Assembly: GCA_963920575.1 (NCBI GenBank)
Contig: OY986966.1
Coordinates: forward strand, 11,324,048-11,388,047
DNA: 64,000 nucleotides
Direction of reading: 5' to 3'
Source of the DNA: Narthecium ossifragum
Taxonomy: Eukaryota; Streptophyta; Magnoliopsida; Dioscoreales; Nartheciaceae
This document shows, in pieces, positions 45,932-56,687 of the stretch (its first letter is position 1; every line of letters starts with the position of its first letter). Under the pieces are notes generated by a model. It was not told the DNA's origin, made no database searches, and worked only from the letters and a program-made list of their open reading frames with translations. A program made the translations under genes and the position numbers.

Positions 45932-46220
45932 GTTAGCTCATCCACGAGCTAACCACTTGTACCAAAACTCCGGAGGGCGAACATGAGGGGCTGCACCGCC
46001 ACCGGTGGGACGGTCAGGAGCCCACACCCTGCCCTGTACCTCCAGCCCAACGAACAAGGGCGAATTAAAGGGAGTTGTTGCCTGGGCCTCAAGCCCATCT
46101 TGCCAACAATCTCCCCCCCCCCCCCAACAACTACCCTGGGATTCGAATCTGTGATCTCGCTCCGATACCACGTGTCAGTTCAGGATTCACGAGCTAATCA
46201 CTCATACCAAAACTCCGGAG
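45932..46220 (-). mobile_element. TRIM-like mini-retrotransposon (putative)
   Basis: Two 47-48 bp direct repeats (45932-45978 and 46173-46220) share CACGAGCTAA and ACCAAAACTCCGGAG. Next to the right repeat the minus strand reads TGGTATCGGAGCGAG, a good match to the initiator-Met primer-binding site. Short LTR-like ends, an adjacent primer-binding site and an internal part under 200 bp fit the TRIM class. A related stretch at 46322-46470 repeats its interior (GGAGCCCACACCCTGCCCT), so the region may hold two degraded copies. Confidence 0.5.
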
Positions 46221-46482
46221 TGATAATAGGGGTGCACATATTACCTTTAATATAGAGCCATGGTCGACCAAGGGCGGTCGACCGCCAGCACCACATAGCA
46301 GCTCAGAACCTCGCACTAAGCGACAGGCGGACATGAGGAACTATGCCACCACTGGGCGCCTCAAGTGGGACGTCAGGAGCCCACACCCTGCCCTAGGCCT
46401 CTAGCCCAATGAACATGGGCGAATCAAAGGGAGCTGCTGCCTGGGCCTCCAGCCCATCATGCCAACAATATGCCATATCAAC

Positions 46483-47160
46483 CTATTCGTTGGTGTAACT
46501 ACCTCCATTACCCATCTCCATCACTGCATCGTACAGCTTGTCAAAATACCCCGCATTGCCATCATTGATGGCGTCACCAATGTATCTTAGAGCGAGCACA
46601 AGCTTTTCACGAACGTTCCATCTCGACCTCTTGCCAGTGGACCTAGCAGACATACTGGAGGAGCTCTGTGCCGTCATACTAGCAGAGGTCATAGGTGTTA
46701 CAGGGCTATCCCCCGTCGACATGTCGGCAAAATCATGAGGCTCTGTCTCTATAGGGTATGAGGCATCATCCTCCTCTAGGTTGACGGTCTCTAGGTCGAC
46801 GGTATGTGCAGGTACGAATGCATCACACCCCGCAGTGGCAAATTCACCATTGGACGATTCTTCCTTGCAGCAAGTCATAATGAGATCCAAGTGGAGTATG
46901 GGCTTGTTGACCAATTTTTTGTACTGACGATGAGTCTACAAGGACAAAAGACATTCAAATATGAGTTGATAAACAACTACATCTAATACGTCATTTAAGT
47001 ATTGGCTTGAGCAAACACGTCGTGAGGAGGTCTTTTGTGACTTCAAGAGTTAGCATGATCATCGTCTAGTTCTCGTCCCATCCCACTTCGCTCAACAAAA
47101 GGAGCCTTTTGATATCATTGCACTTAGCACGCAAATAAGTCATGTGATTACACACATTAT
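46483..47160 (-). pseudogene. Myb/SANT-like domain gene fragment
   Basis: On the minus strand MTYLRAKCNDIKRLLL and SEVGWDEN resemble the Myb/SANT-like (trihelix-type) domain of plant proteins often linked to PIF/Harbinger transposons. A broken stretch to about 46990 follows. A frame with QYKKLVNKPILHLDLIM, ESSNGEFATAG, a Ser-rich acidic linker and a C-terminal helix (REKLVLALRYIGDAI) ends at 46483. Stops and frameshifts between the parts mark a pseudogene. The upstream 47300-47600 DNA carries two related stretches (ATCAAAGCTT...GGAGATCAGC). Confidence 0.6.
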
Positions 47161-47648
47161 CGGCCTTATTCTCCTCAGTACCGAGTAGCTTATTGCAATG
47201 CATAATAAGGATCAAACCAGGTATACAACTACATAAAAAAATCAGATTAAGGTCAATATACATGCAAAACAGCTGAAATCAAAGCTTCAACACAGGGGAT
47301 CAGCTATAGCAAGCATGAGCATAGAAATACAAGCATGATGAAATTAAACTTGCCATTGAATCAATCATGCACAATAATTTCATCACATGTAACAGAGCAG
47401 AAGACATATCTGCGCAAAAAATAATCCCAAATCGAAGCATCATAGAACAAGACAATGCTAACATAAAACAAGCCAAAGGATAAACGCGGATCAAAGCTTT
47501 AACAAAGGAGATCAGCATCTTATATGGCATCGGAGCTCTCGTGACATAGAGAGATCCAATACAAAGCACAACTGGCAAAAGAAGCCATAGAATAGGGGGT
47601 CAGAAAAAGCCCAATGCATAAGAACATAAAAATGGCACTCTCGTTACC

Positions 47649-49884
47649 TGAGGACATGTACCTTTATACCTTGTTCAACCACGTAGGTCAGATCCGTGGG
47701 TTTGGTTGATTTTGTTCCGCGTCGGGTGTGATCGGTCGATCGCATTGTTTTTTCTGGACCCAAGGGCAATTTGGTAAAATTACGCCTTGTCGGTTGGTTT
47801 CACACCCGCGTAGTGCACACACGGCTATGGATTGATGCATGTGATTGATTAGATTCTTAGGGGTGCTCTCAATCGGGAAAGATCAAACAGACGGCCGAGA
47901 TCAAACTTAACTTAATATAATATAAATACCCTTTCCTTTCCCCTTCTCCTCTCTTTCTTTCTTTCTTAGGGGTGCTATCTACGCCAGATCAAGGCAGATT
48001 AAGCAAGATTAACGGTGGATTAACAAACTAAAGTAGGTGTTCTTAACCTAGACTCTTGTTTAGGTGAAATTAGGGTATTAAATGGTTGTTTCGTTGATTT
48101 CTATCTTCTAAATTGTTCTTCTAAGCATGTTCTTCGAATGATTGAACTTCCATGGGATTTAAACCTAATTTAATTCCGTTTTTATCAACTTTTCTTCTGG
48201 AATTTTTTGAATTTCGGTTTTTATCTGAAACTACATGTTCAAGCCCGATTGCAGCACTGTACATGTATAATCACGGGAAATCTTCAGTATTAAAGTTGTA
48301 GATCTCCGAGTCTACTTCCACATCCCATTGGTTACATATTTTTATTTTTATTTTTATGAATTTCTGTGGATTTTCTACTAAACTGTGTCGAAACATATCT
48401 TTGATTAAAACCATTCAGTTTAGGCTTAATTTTGTGTTAATTCATGCACAATCTCACGTGCACATCCACAAGAAAGTTGTCTCTAAGTATAGTTTTATAT
48501 GCCACTCATTTCATAATTTTTGGATTTATGCACGATTTATACCAAATTATTCGATGGACTGCGTCGAGACAGAACATTGATTTGAAATTGGAAAATTGAT
48601 ATCCAATTGATTTTATTTTTGGATATGATGATCTTAGTGATCTTTAGGACTGATCCGGAGGTTTTGGTTTTAATCCGTGGAATGTTTGAAGTATTTATGG
48701 TCCTTTTTATCGAATCTGATTTTAAATGAAAATTATAGGTTTTCATCTAATTTCTTTTCCCCGTTTGAGCCAATTTTTGGATATGTGATTCGGGGTATGT
48801 AAATGAGTAGGAATATCAAATTTCATTTTAATCGGTTGAATGGATTGAAGGTTATACCATGTTGAAGTTATTAGATTCCTCTCAGTAGATTTGATAAATT
48901 GATCTTATCCAATCATGTTATATACAAATGGATTATATATACCTATGCCCTATGTATGGCCAAGCCCTATGTGAGGCTCGTACTATAATATTCCTCACCA
49001 GCTTGGTTGAAGCCTTGTGCTATAATATTACTAGATGTTAGATGTCGCGCCCCGATCCTGAAAGCTGGGAGAGAGATCGGTGCGGTACCTGGTACACTCC
49101 GTCTAGCCCGGACCACCCTGACAGGAGCAGTCCGGTTGGGCGGGTCGACCAGGTCGTTCCCCACCCCGACCGGCAACCGGAGGTCGGCCGCGAGCTCCCG
49201 ACATCTGCACGATCGCCAACAGCAAATGAGCTTTCACTCGTCAGAATGGCAAAACAAACAACATAACAATAAAGCGGAAGACATACACAACACAAAGAGA
49301 GCATGCACGGATGTTCTGCCACTCATTTCATAATTTTATATGCCACTCATTTCATAATTTTTGGATTTATGAACGATTTATAGGAAATTATTCACTGGAC
49401 TGCGTCGAAACAGAACATTGAGTTGAAATTGGAAAATTGATATCCAATTGATTTTATTTTTGGATATGATGATCTTAGTGATCTTTAGGACTGATCCGGA
49501 GGTTTTGGTTTTAATCCGTGGAATGTTTGAAGTATTTATGGTCCTTTTTATCGAATCTGATTTTAAACGAAAATTATAGGTTTTCATCTAATTTCTTTTC
49601 CTCGTTTGAACCAATTTTTGGATATGTGATTCGGGATATGTAAATGAGTAGGAATATCAAATTTCATTTTAATCGGTTGAATGGATTGAAAGTGATACCA
49701 TGTTGAAGTTATTAGATTCCTCTCAGTAGATTTGAAAAATTGATCTTATCCAATCATGTTATATACAAATGGATTATATACACCTATGCCGTGTGTATGG
49801 CCAAGCCCTATGTGAGGCTCGTACTATAATATTATTGACCAGCTTGGTTGAAGCCTTGTGCTATAATATTACTAGATGTTAGAT
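47649..49884 (+). mobile_element. Family-B-like LTR, 3' truncated (B2)
   Basis: It begins TGAGGACATGTACC and shares with B1 the early block GGCAATTTGGTAAAATTACGCC and the CT tract near 47940. It ends without the usual GGGTCGGGG...GACA end. From 48492 it contains a 545-bp segment that is repeated after a filler (see 48492-49884). The 3' side abuts a gypsy protease fragment at 49885. Confidence 0.6.
48492..49884. repeat. 545-bp direct duplication around a foreign filler
   Basis: Segment 48492-49042 is repeated at 49333-49884 with few differences; both copies end ACTAGATGTTAGA. Between them, 49043-49317 is foreign: it starts TGTCGCGCCCCGATCC like an LTR end of another family. At the restart the phrase TGCCACTCATTTCATAATTT is itself written twice in a row (49318-49358). 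Confidence 0.85.
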
Positions 49885-49886
49885 CT

Positions 49887-50271
49887 AGGGTGTCATGACC
49901 CAATTTGTGAAGTGTTTTAAGTAGCAAGAGATTAATAGCCGACCCATAATCTAACATTATAAGAGATGTGGTTATATCATCGATGTCACCTATTACTAAC
50001 AATGGCCAATTATGTGGTTTTGAGCCAAGTAGTAAATTATCATCGGTAAACTCTATATTTAGAGTTTGGACTATAGGGACATCGTTTTAGGGGATTTTCT
50101 CCCGGTAATCGTCGGGAAAAAATAAAGCGATAATAACATATTTTTCAAAATCAGAGGAAAGACACAGGGCACCATACACGCTAAGCAGAGATGGTATTTT
50201 CTTTAAATGGGAAATTACATTGTACTTTACTAACTCCTTGAGTTTACATTATTTTGGATTGTAGCTTGCAC
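49887..50271 (-). pseudogene. Ty3/gypsy protease region fragment
   Basis: On the minus strand a frame reads LLLGSKPHNWPLLVIGDI then LDYGSAINLLLLKTL and LGHDT. This matches the retroviral-type aspartic protease of plant gypsy polyproteins (LLGSKPHNRPL-like box and the Asp-x-Gly-Ser-Ala active site). It has the same strand as the gag fragments at 60445-64000, so it is likely the continuation of that polyprotein, pushed away by the nested LTRs at 50272-60445. The fragment is cut at 49885 next to B2. Confidence 0.7.
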
Positions 50272-52237
50272 AGTGAGGACTCGTTCCTCCAACCTTGTCC
50301 GACCACATTAGGTCGAGGATCAGGCTCCGTTGGCCTTGTTTCGCAATCGGCTTGATCGCGAAGACCACAAGGGTAATTTGGTAAATTACGCCTTGGCGGT
50401 CGGTTTCACACTGTCTTGGATTAATCTATGTGATTGATTAGATTTTTATAGGCACTCTCGATAGGGGAAGATCGAATCGGACGGCCAAGATTAGATCTAA
50501 GCTTTAGTATAACCCCCCCCCCTCCTCTTTCTTTCCTTTCCTTTTCTTTTCTTTTCTTTTCTTCTTCCTTCCCATGTTTTCCCCGCGTGCGACCTCTCGT
50601 TCTTCTCCTTCGATCGTGATTGCACCAGCCCCTCCTCTCCTTCGGAGCTTCTTCCCCACCATCGCTGGCCACCACCGCCCCTCCCTAGGTCCCTTCTCCT
50701 CTCCTTTACGCCGCGGCCTCTCCTTCCCTCTTCTTCTCTTCTCTTCCCGTCGCGCGTGAACGTTAGACTCCCAGCGACTTCATGCAGCTCTCCAACGAGC
50801 TGGAGACGACGACAACGAGGTAGGACGGTGGATTAGGAAGGATTAAAGGCCAGATTAGTTGTCACGTCCCGGCCCAGAAAACCCATCCAGACCGGGACGT
50901 GAAGGGAAACCTACACTATTTACATCCGATACGGCGCGACAATACACAAAGCAGAATTAATTTGAACTTAAAAACTTCCAAAGGCATAATGGTAAAACTA
51001 AATATTACATTGCGGAATAAAACTCAATTAAAAGAGGGAATAAGATTTCATATATTAAACATTAAGTATATCATCCTCAAAGGTAACTATAAAAAGCTGC
51101 CAAAATGTAAATCTGTCCCTTTGAGACCTCAAACGCCTCCGAAAGTCGACGCACCGCCAAGACCTGATCCAGGTAGAACCACTGAGGAAGAGCCTGCACC
51201 TGCAAACGCAGCCGGGTAGGAGTGAGCAACAAAGCTCAGTAGGGTTCTACTCTACTCTACGTCGCATAGGAAAAAGGGAAAACTACAAAGTCCCGGGTTC
51301 TGTCTCATCTCTAAGGGAAACTCACGTTACGTCCACCACCTACCCCCGGGCACGCGGCCTGTGACCTCCACTGTCAATAGCCGTCCCTCACAACAACCAA
51401 GCGCTCCAGCGCTGAAACGACAGGGCGTAGGACACAGAGTGGCACGTAACTTCCCTTAACATGGATACTGAGCATGAGACTAGAACTCTAGGCGACCTCT
51501 ACACCTTAAACAATATATAGTAGCCAACTAGACCCATCCTCAAGAATACAGAGATTTACCATTATAATCACTCCCTAGTCCTTGCTACCCATCCACGCTC
51601 CTAGAGCTAGATTTGAGATACCCGAGAGCCTCAAATCGGCGAAGAATGTGAGGACACGTAACTCCAACCCGGTCCAACCGCGTTAGGTCGAGGGTCCGGT
51701 TTTGTGGTTTGGCTCAGTTGGCCTTGGGATGCGATTGGTTGATCGCATCACTGTTTTTGACCCAAGGGGCAATTTGGTAAAATTGCTCCATGGCGGTTAG
51801 TTTCACACCCACGTTGCACACACTGCCTTGGATTGATGTGTGTGTTTGATTAGAATCTTAAGGGTGCCTCCGATCGGAAGATCGGAGCTCGATCAGGAAA
51901 GATCGAATCGGACGGCAGAGATCATATCATGATCTCTATAAATACCCTGACTTTCTCTTTCTTTCCTTTCTCTTTCCTTTCTCTTTCCTTCTTCTCATGT
52001 CGTTGTCTCCCTCTCTCTCTCCTGCCGGTTGTGCTAGGGCATCGGGTCACGATCTTCGAGGAGCGGATCTTGGCGATCAAGCTTGGGGGATACGTGGAGG
52101 AGCTGCCCTGTTTGTTCAAGTAGGTGTTTTTACCCCGATCGTGTGGTCGGGTTTACCTAGGATAGGTTTATTGCGCTTTTGATGTAGTTGTGCATGGTAG
52201 AATGTTGTGTAACTTAATATCTTAGTGTTATGGTTTG

Positions 52238-54585
52238 TGTGAGAACCTGCCCCTCTACTCCTGTGGCTCGTTGTAGACCACAAGGGCAATTTGATAAATT
52301 GCGCCTTGTTGGTTTGTTTCACACCCGCTTGTGCACACACTGGCCATGTTTGTGTTAATGTTTGATTAGAAAGGTTAGGTGGACTCGGGATTGAAAGATC
52401 CGGGCTTGGGCTTCAGTTTTAGCCCAAGTCTAACTTTCTGCGCCTAAAGGATCGATCCTTCCTTGCTAGAAGGATCGATCTTCTAATGCCAGAAAGTCAA
52501 GGTGTGACCGTCAGGAAGGATCGATCCTTCCTCTTGGAAAGATCGATCTTTCATAGGTCGGTTCGTTTGTCTATAAAACGGACGTGATCTTCTTCCTTGA
52601 ATCCCTTTTGAAATCCGCGTTCTTGAGCTCGGATCTGCCAGATTTTGAAGAGATTTCGGACGATCCAAGGCCTTGCAGCTGGAATTGAAGCTGCTCTAGC
52701 CTAGGTAGGGATCCTACCTATGTTTCTTTTCCGGTTTTGGTGAGCTTGAGTTTGATTGAAGCTTGTTTTGCTTAGATCTTGGTAAATACTTGTTAGATTG
52801 TAGAATTTCCACCGGTTTTGGACTCGTGGTCCTTCGTACTACCAGATCCCAAGGTTTTGTGGGATTTGGTAGAGTTTTCCGACGGTATTTCTCGCCGGAG
52901 GTTTGCCGGAGAACCCAACAAGATCGATCTTTCTGAGAGAAGGATCGATCCTTCTTTGTTGGTCATACTGAACCCGAGCATGATCGATCATCTGATGAGG
53001 ATGATCGATCCTTGTGCCTTGGGTAGCATGGGATACTCTTTGTCGCGAGGAGGATCGATCTTCCTGGGAAGAAGGATTGATCTTCCTTGGTGCGGCAAGG
53101 TGAATATCCTCTATTGCGAGGATGATAGATCTTCCTGGGAGGAAGGATCGATCATCCTTAGCACGATGTGGAGAGGATGTTCACTATCGCTTAGAAGATC
53201 GATCTTCCCTTGGGGGAAGGATCGATCCTTGGATGGCAGAGAGGGATTTTTCTTGGTTTTGTCCGCGGGGCTTTGTATGTGCAGATTTCTTTATAGCTTT
53301 ATACCTTGTACATACTCTTAAGCATGTTAGCCCCATATTTGGGGCAGTGGTGAACCAGGAGAGTGATGACTCCTGGGATGTTTAGAATAAGCGGGTGAGT
53401 GGCCCTATCGCTTTCCATAGCCTTGCATGCCGGCGTGAGCCGAGGGCTTTTACCTGCATGGTTTGTCTCTGTTGTTTGCGGGGTTGCTTCCCGATGCAGG
53501 TTGCTGGTGGAGTGGCTGGCAGTTGGTGGTGTACCACTGCAGCAGTTCAGACCTTAAATATTTGTTCACCACCCCGGGCCGGCAGTATGCCGAGCCTAGA
53601 CCGTGATTTGCTATCATCACATACTGTTGCATGCCTAACTGCTTATATTGTGTATGTTCATCGCATGCATTCTCTATTGCGCATTAGTTGCATGGTTAGG
53701 GCGTGGGCGATCTGTGGGTCGCCGTTCCGAGGCTGGAAGCTCGGATTTAGCCCTAGGACCGGGGTTGAGTAGTGTAGACCCGGTTCAAATTATGGTGTCC
53801 AGTCAAACTTGATGATAGGTCCAGATGACTGGTACACCTGTTGCTTGATGATTGCAGAGGTCGTGTTGGCCTCGAGTCGGACGCTGAGGTGTAGCCGGTG
53901 TCCCACTGTGTTGACTCTTGAGTAGAGGAGTTGCCTACTCAGCGGTGCCATTTTCCGCCTGCAGTGCCTTTCCCTGCTTGTGAGCCAGCAGTGTTGTTTC
54001 TACTACTGAGTGTGACCTGACATGTGACTAACTCGGCTAGAAGACCATGATCGTAGGCCTCAGGGACACGCGGTGGGGTTATGGGGCCTCTGTATACACC
54101 CAAGTCTTACTTGAGGGCGACACTGTTGCGTTTCCGTCTTCCTTCTGTGTGTCGTAATGTAGTTTCCCTGCTGAGCTTACTTGCTCACTCCTACCCGGGC
54201 TGTGTTTTGCAGGTGCAGGTGTTAGCTCCTCTTCGGTGGCCCCTACCGGGCAGTTGGTCGGGGGTGCGGTGGCGCCAGACGGAGTCTGAGAGGTGGTGAT
54301 CATTTACAGCTTTAAACCCTTTGTTAGTTAGTCTCCTACGGGAGTGTTAATGTTGCATTCGAATTTTTCCCCTCTCCGAGGATATGTATATTAAACACTT
54401 TGGGTTTTGAATCTGTGGTTCGAGGTTCTGTTAATTAATTGTTGTTTTAAATTGGGGGTGTTTTGATGAATTGCTAGGAAGACCAATAGGTTAGAGGGAA
54501 CCCTCGCCAAATTTTTTTCCGCGGTTTGTAGGTTTCGGTTCGCGTCGCCCGGCCCGGTTGGGCTTTTGCGGGTCGGGGCGCAACA
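52238..54585 (+). mobile_element. Family-A solo LTR (A3), TSD GTTTG
   Basis: It starts TGTGAGAACCTGCC and ends GGGTCGGGGCGCAACA, 2348 bp. A perfect duplication GTTTG lies at 52233-52237 and 54586-54590. It has the largest palindrome set: seven pairs between 52451 and 53226. The donor-like CTAG|GTAGGG is near 52703, and the acceptor-like TTTTGCAG|GTGCAG is near 54210. Confidence 0.88.
52451..53226. repeat. Seven pairs of ATCGAT-centred palindromes in A3
   Basis: ATCGAT (or a one-base variant) starts at 52451/52474, 52520/52542, 52923/52944, 52983/53004, 53054/53076, 53125/53147 and 53198/53221. The spacing within pairs is 21-23 bp in all seven. Each centre sits in a longer imperfect palindrome of the type AAGGATCGATCCTT or GAAGATCGATCTTC. 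Confidence 0.9.
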
Positions 54586-54796
54586 GTTTGCTTGGAGTGT
54601 TTCTACCAGTTGGTTTTGAATTTTATCGGACAATTCTCGTTTTGTCGCCGATCTATCGGTTTTTGACCGTTTAGACCTAGGTTTGGGTTTTAATCGTCAA
54701 AATCTTGTTTTCTTCATACCAATAGTTTCCCTTTATCTTTATGCATTCCTGCAAAGAGATTGGATTCATAGTACTATTCTTGGGAACTGTGCGCCA

Positions 54797-55250
54797 GGCC
54801 TGACGGTCGACCGTCAGGTGTTGGTACGCTTAATCCTACTCTCACATCACATCGACCGTAAGGCTCTGTCTCGTTTTGGGTCTCCCAGGGTCGATGTTCT
54901 AACCGACCGTGGATCCTTACCCTTTTTCTCACCTGGCCTCACAGTCGACCGTCACATCGACCGTGGCCTCACGGTCGACCATCACATCGACCGTGGCCTC
55001 ACGGTCGACCGTCGCATCGACCGTGAGGCTCTGTCTCATTTTGGGTCTCTCAGGGTCGATGTTCCGATCGACCGTGGATCCTTACCCTTTTTCCCACCTG
55101 GCCCCACGGTCGACCATGAGGCTATGTCTCATTTTTGGCTTCCCAGGGTCGATGTCCCGATCGACTGTGGCCCTTATGTCTTTTCTAAATTTTTGGTCTC
55201 ACGGTCGACCGTCGGATCGACCGTAGCCTCACGGTCGACCGTCGCATTGA
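54797..55250. repeat. GTCGAC/ATCGAC palindrome array in B5
   Basis: GTCGACC and ATCGACC words alternate. In the densest part the starts are 54944/54956, 54974/54986 and 55004/55016, giving 12-bp steps within a pair and a 30-bp period between pairs. The array creates the long plus-strand open frames here (54683-55288 and 54909-55226), which are not genes. Confidence 0.85.
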
Positions 55251-56687
55251 CCGTGAGCCCCCGAACAATGTTTTCTGGCTTCCTTTGATTAGTTTTCATT
55301 CATGATAGATACCCAATCATGTTAGGAAGCATGCATACTATTATCACAGGGTTTTCAAAGGATTTCGATTTCGATTGGGAATTTGAGCGTGGGTTTACCC
55401 TCTTTGGTGAATCTTTAGTTTGCCTTATTTTTAAATACCTAGTTGGATCGTAAACTTAAATGCTTCTTGCTTGCTTAGCCGTTTACTTGCTATGAGTGCT
55501 AGCTTACATTGTATTGTGGAACCTTAGCCCGTTGTCGGCGTGTGCCGAGGGCTATTGTATAATTGTTGAACTCATAATTGTTGTTGTGGCATATAAAGAC
55601 ATCTAGGTTAGATGTTTGCATAGGATCATGCACTGTATGCATTAGAGGCATTTCAGATTAGGCGGGGGCGATGGGTTGATCGCCGATCCGAGGCTCTCGG
55701 GTAGCTCGGATCTAGCTTTAGGACCGTGGCTGAGTAGCAAGGTCTAAGACGTGATTGTACCATTGGAATCTTCATGTTATCGAGGATATGATGTAGTTGG
55801 CTATGATCATATTGTTATTGAGGTTTAGAGGTCGTGTTGTTTCCCCAATGCCAAGTGCTAAGGATGGATGTCGATACGTTCCCGACGTGGGTCCCCAAGG
55901 CATGGGAATCCTGCTTGAATAAGGGTGATCATGCATGTTACTGTTCCGTGGCCTCCTGGTAACATGTTCAGGAGAGAGGTTTCATGATAGGAGCCCTTGG
56001 GACATCGATAGGGTTATGGGAGCCTTGGCATTCCTTAGACTTAGGCGGAGAAACATCACAATTGTTGTTTTCCTCCCTTCAGTGTGCCGTAGAGTAGAAC
56101 CCTACTGAGCTTGTCGCTCACTCCTACCCGAGATGCGTTTTGCAGGTAAAGGCGCCAGTTCTTCTTCAGTAGAACCAGCTGAATCAGCTTTTGGCGGCGC
56201 GATGACTTCCAGAGGTTCTTGAGGTTGCTGTGGGAGATCAGTTGTACTTTTGATAGATTATGTATATTATAGACATCCTTTGAGGATTTTGGGTTAAATG
56301 TATAATCTTTCCCTTTGGAGGAGTTTTTGATAAAAATTTGTACTGGATGTTTAAATAGTATAACATGGTGTTATTTTAATAGAATCATGTTTCTGCTAGT
56401 CTTGAGTTGTTGAATATTTGAACTACGGTTTTATCCATGAAAGTAAATTTGTTCAAATCACCTATGCTTTTCCGCATTGTATCGCGCCAGATTGGATGTG
56501 AATAGTAATAAGAACCTTCACACCTCGGCTTGGATGGGTTTTCTGGGTCGGGGTGTGACAAAGACCATATTCACCCATGCCCTAACCTTATGCTCGAATG
56601 CAAACAAGATGCATGCAATGCTCAGGCACAAAGAAAGAGATATAAGCATCCAACAAGATGACATCAATTATACAGGGCTGGGCATAG

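Larger units (their letters stand above)
51647..56560 (+). mobile_element. Family-B solo LTR B5, holding A3
   Basis: It starts TGTGAGGACACG and ends GGGTCGGGGTGTGACA. The flanks AAGAA (51642-51646) and AAGAC (56561-56565) match 4 of 5. Without A3 it is about 2.56 kb. It has the CT tract near 51950, a GTCGACC/ATCGACC array at 54797-55250 and the conserved TACTGAGCTT...GCAGGTAAAGG block near 56105-56155. Confidence 0.78.

Noticed and set aside
46130..46175. tRNA-like B box (reverse strand, GATTCGAATCCC)
   Set aside because: No cloverleaf or A box; the adjoining TGGTATCGGAGC fits a primer-binding site better.
54683..55288. 201-codon plus-strand frame
   Set aside because: Most of it translates the GTCGAC palindrome array in LTR B5 (repeated TVDRHIDRG-like peptide).
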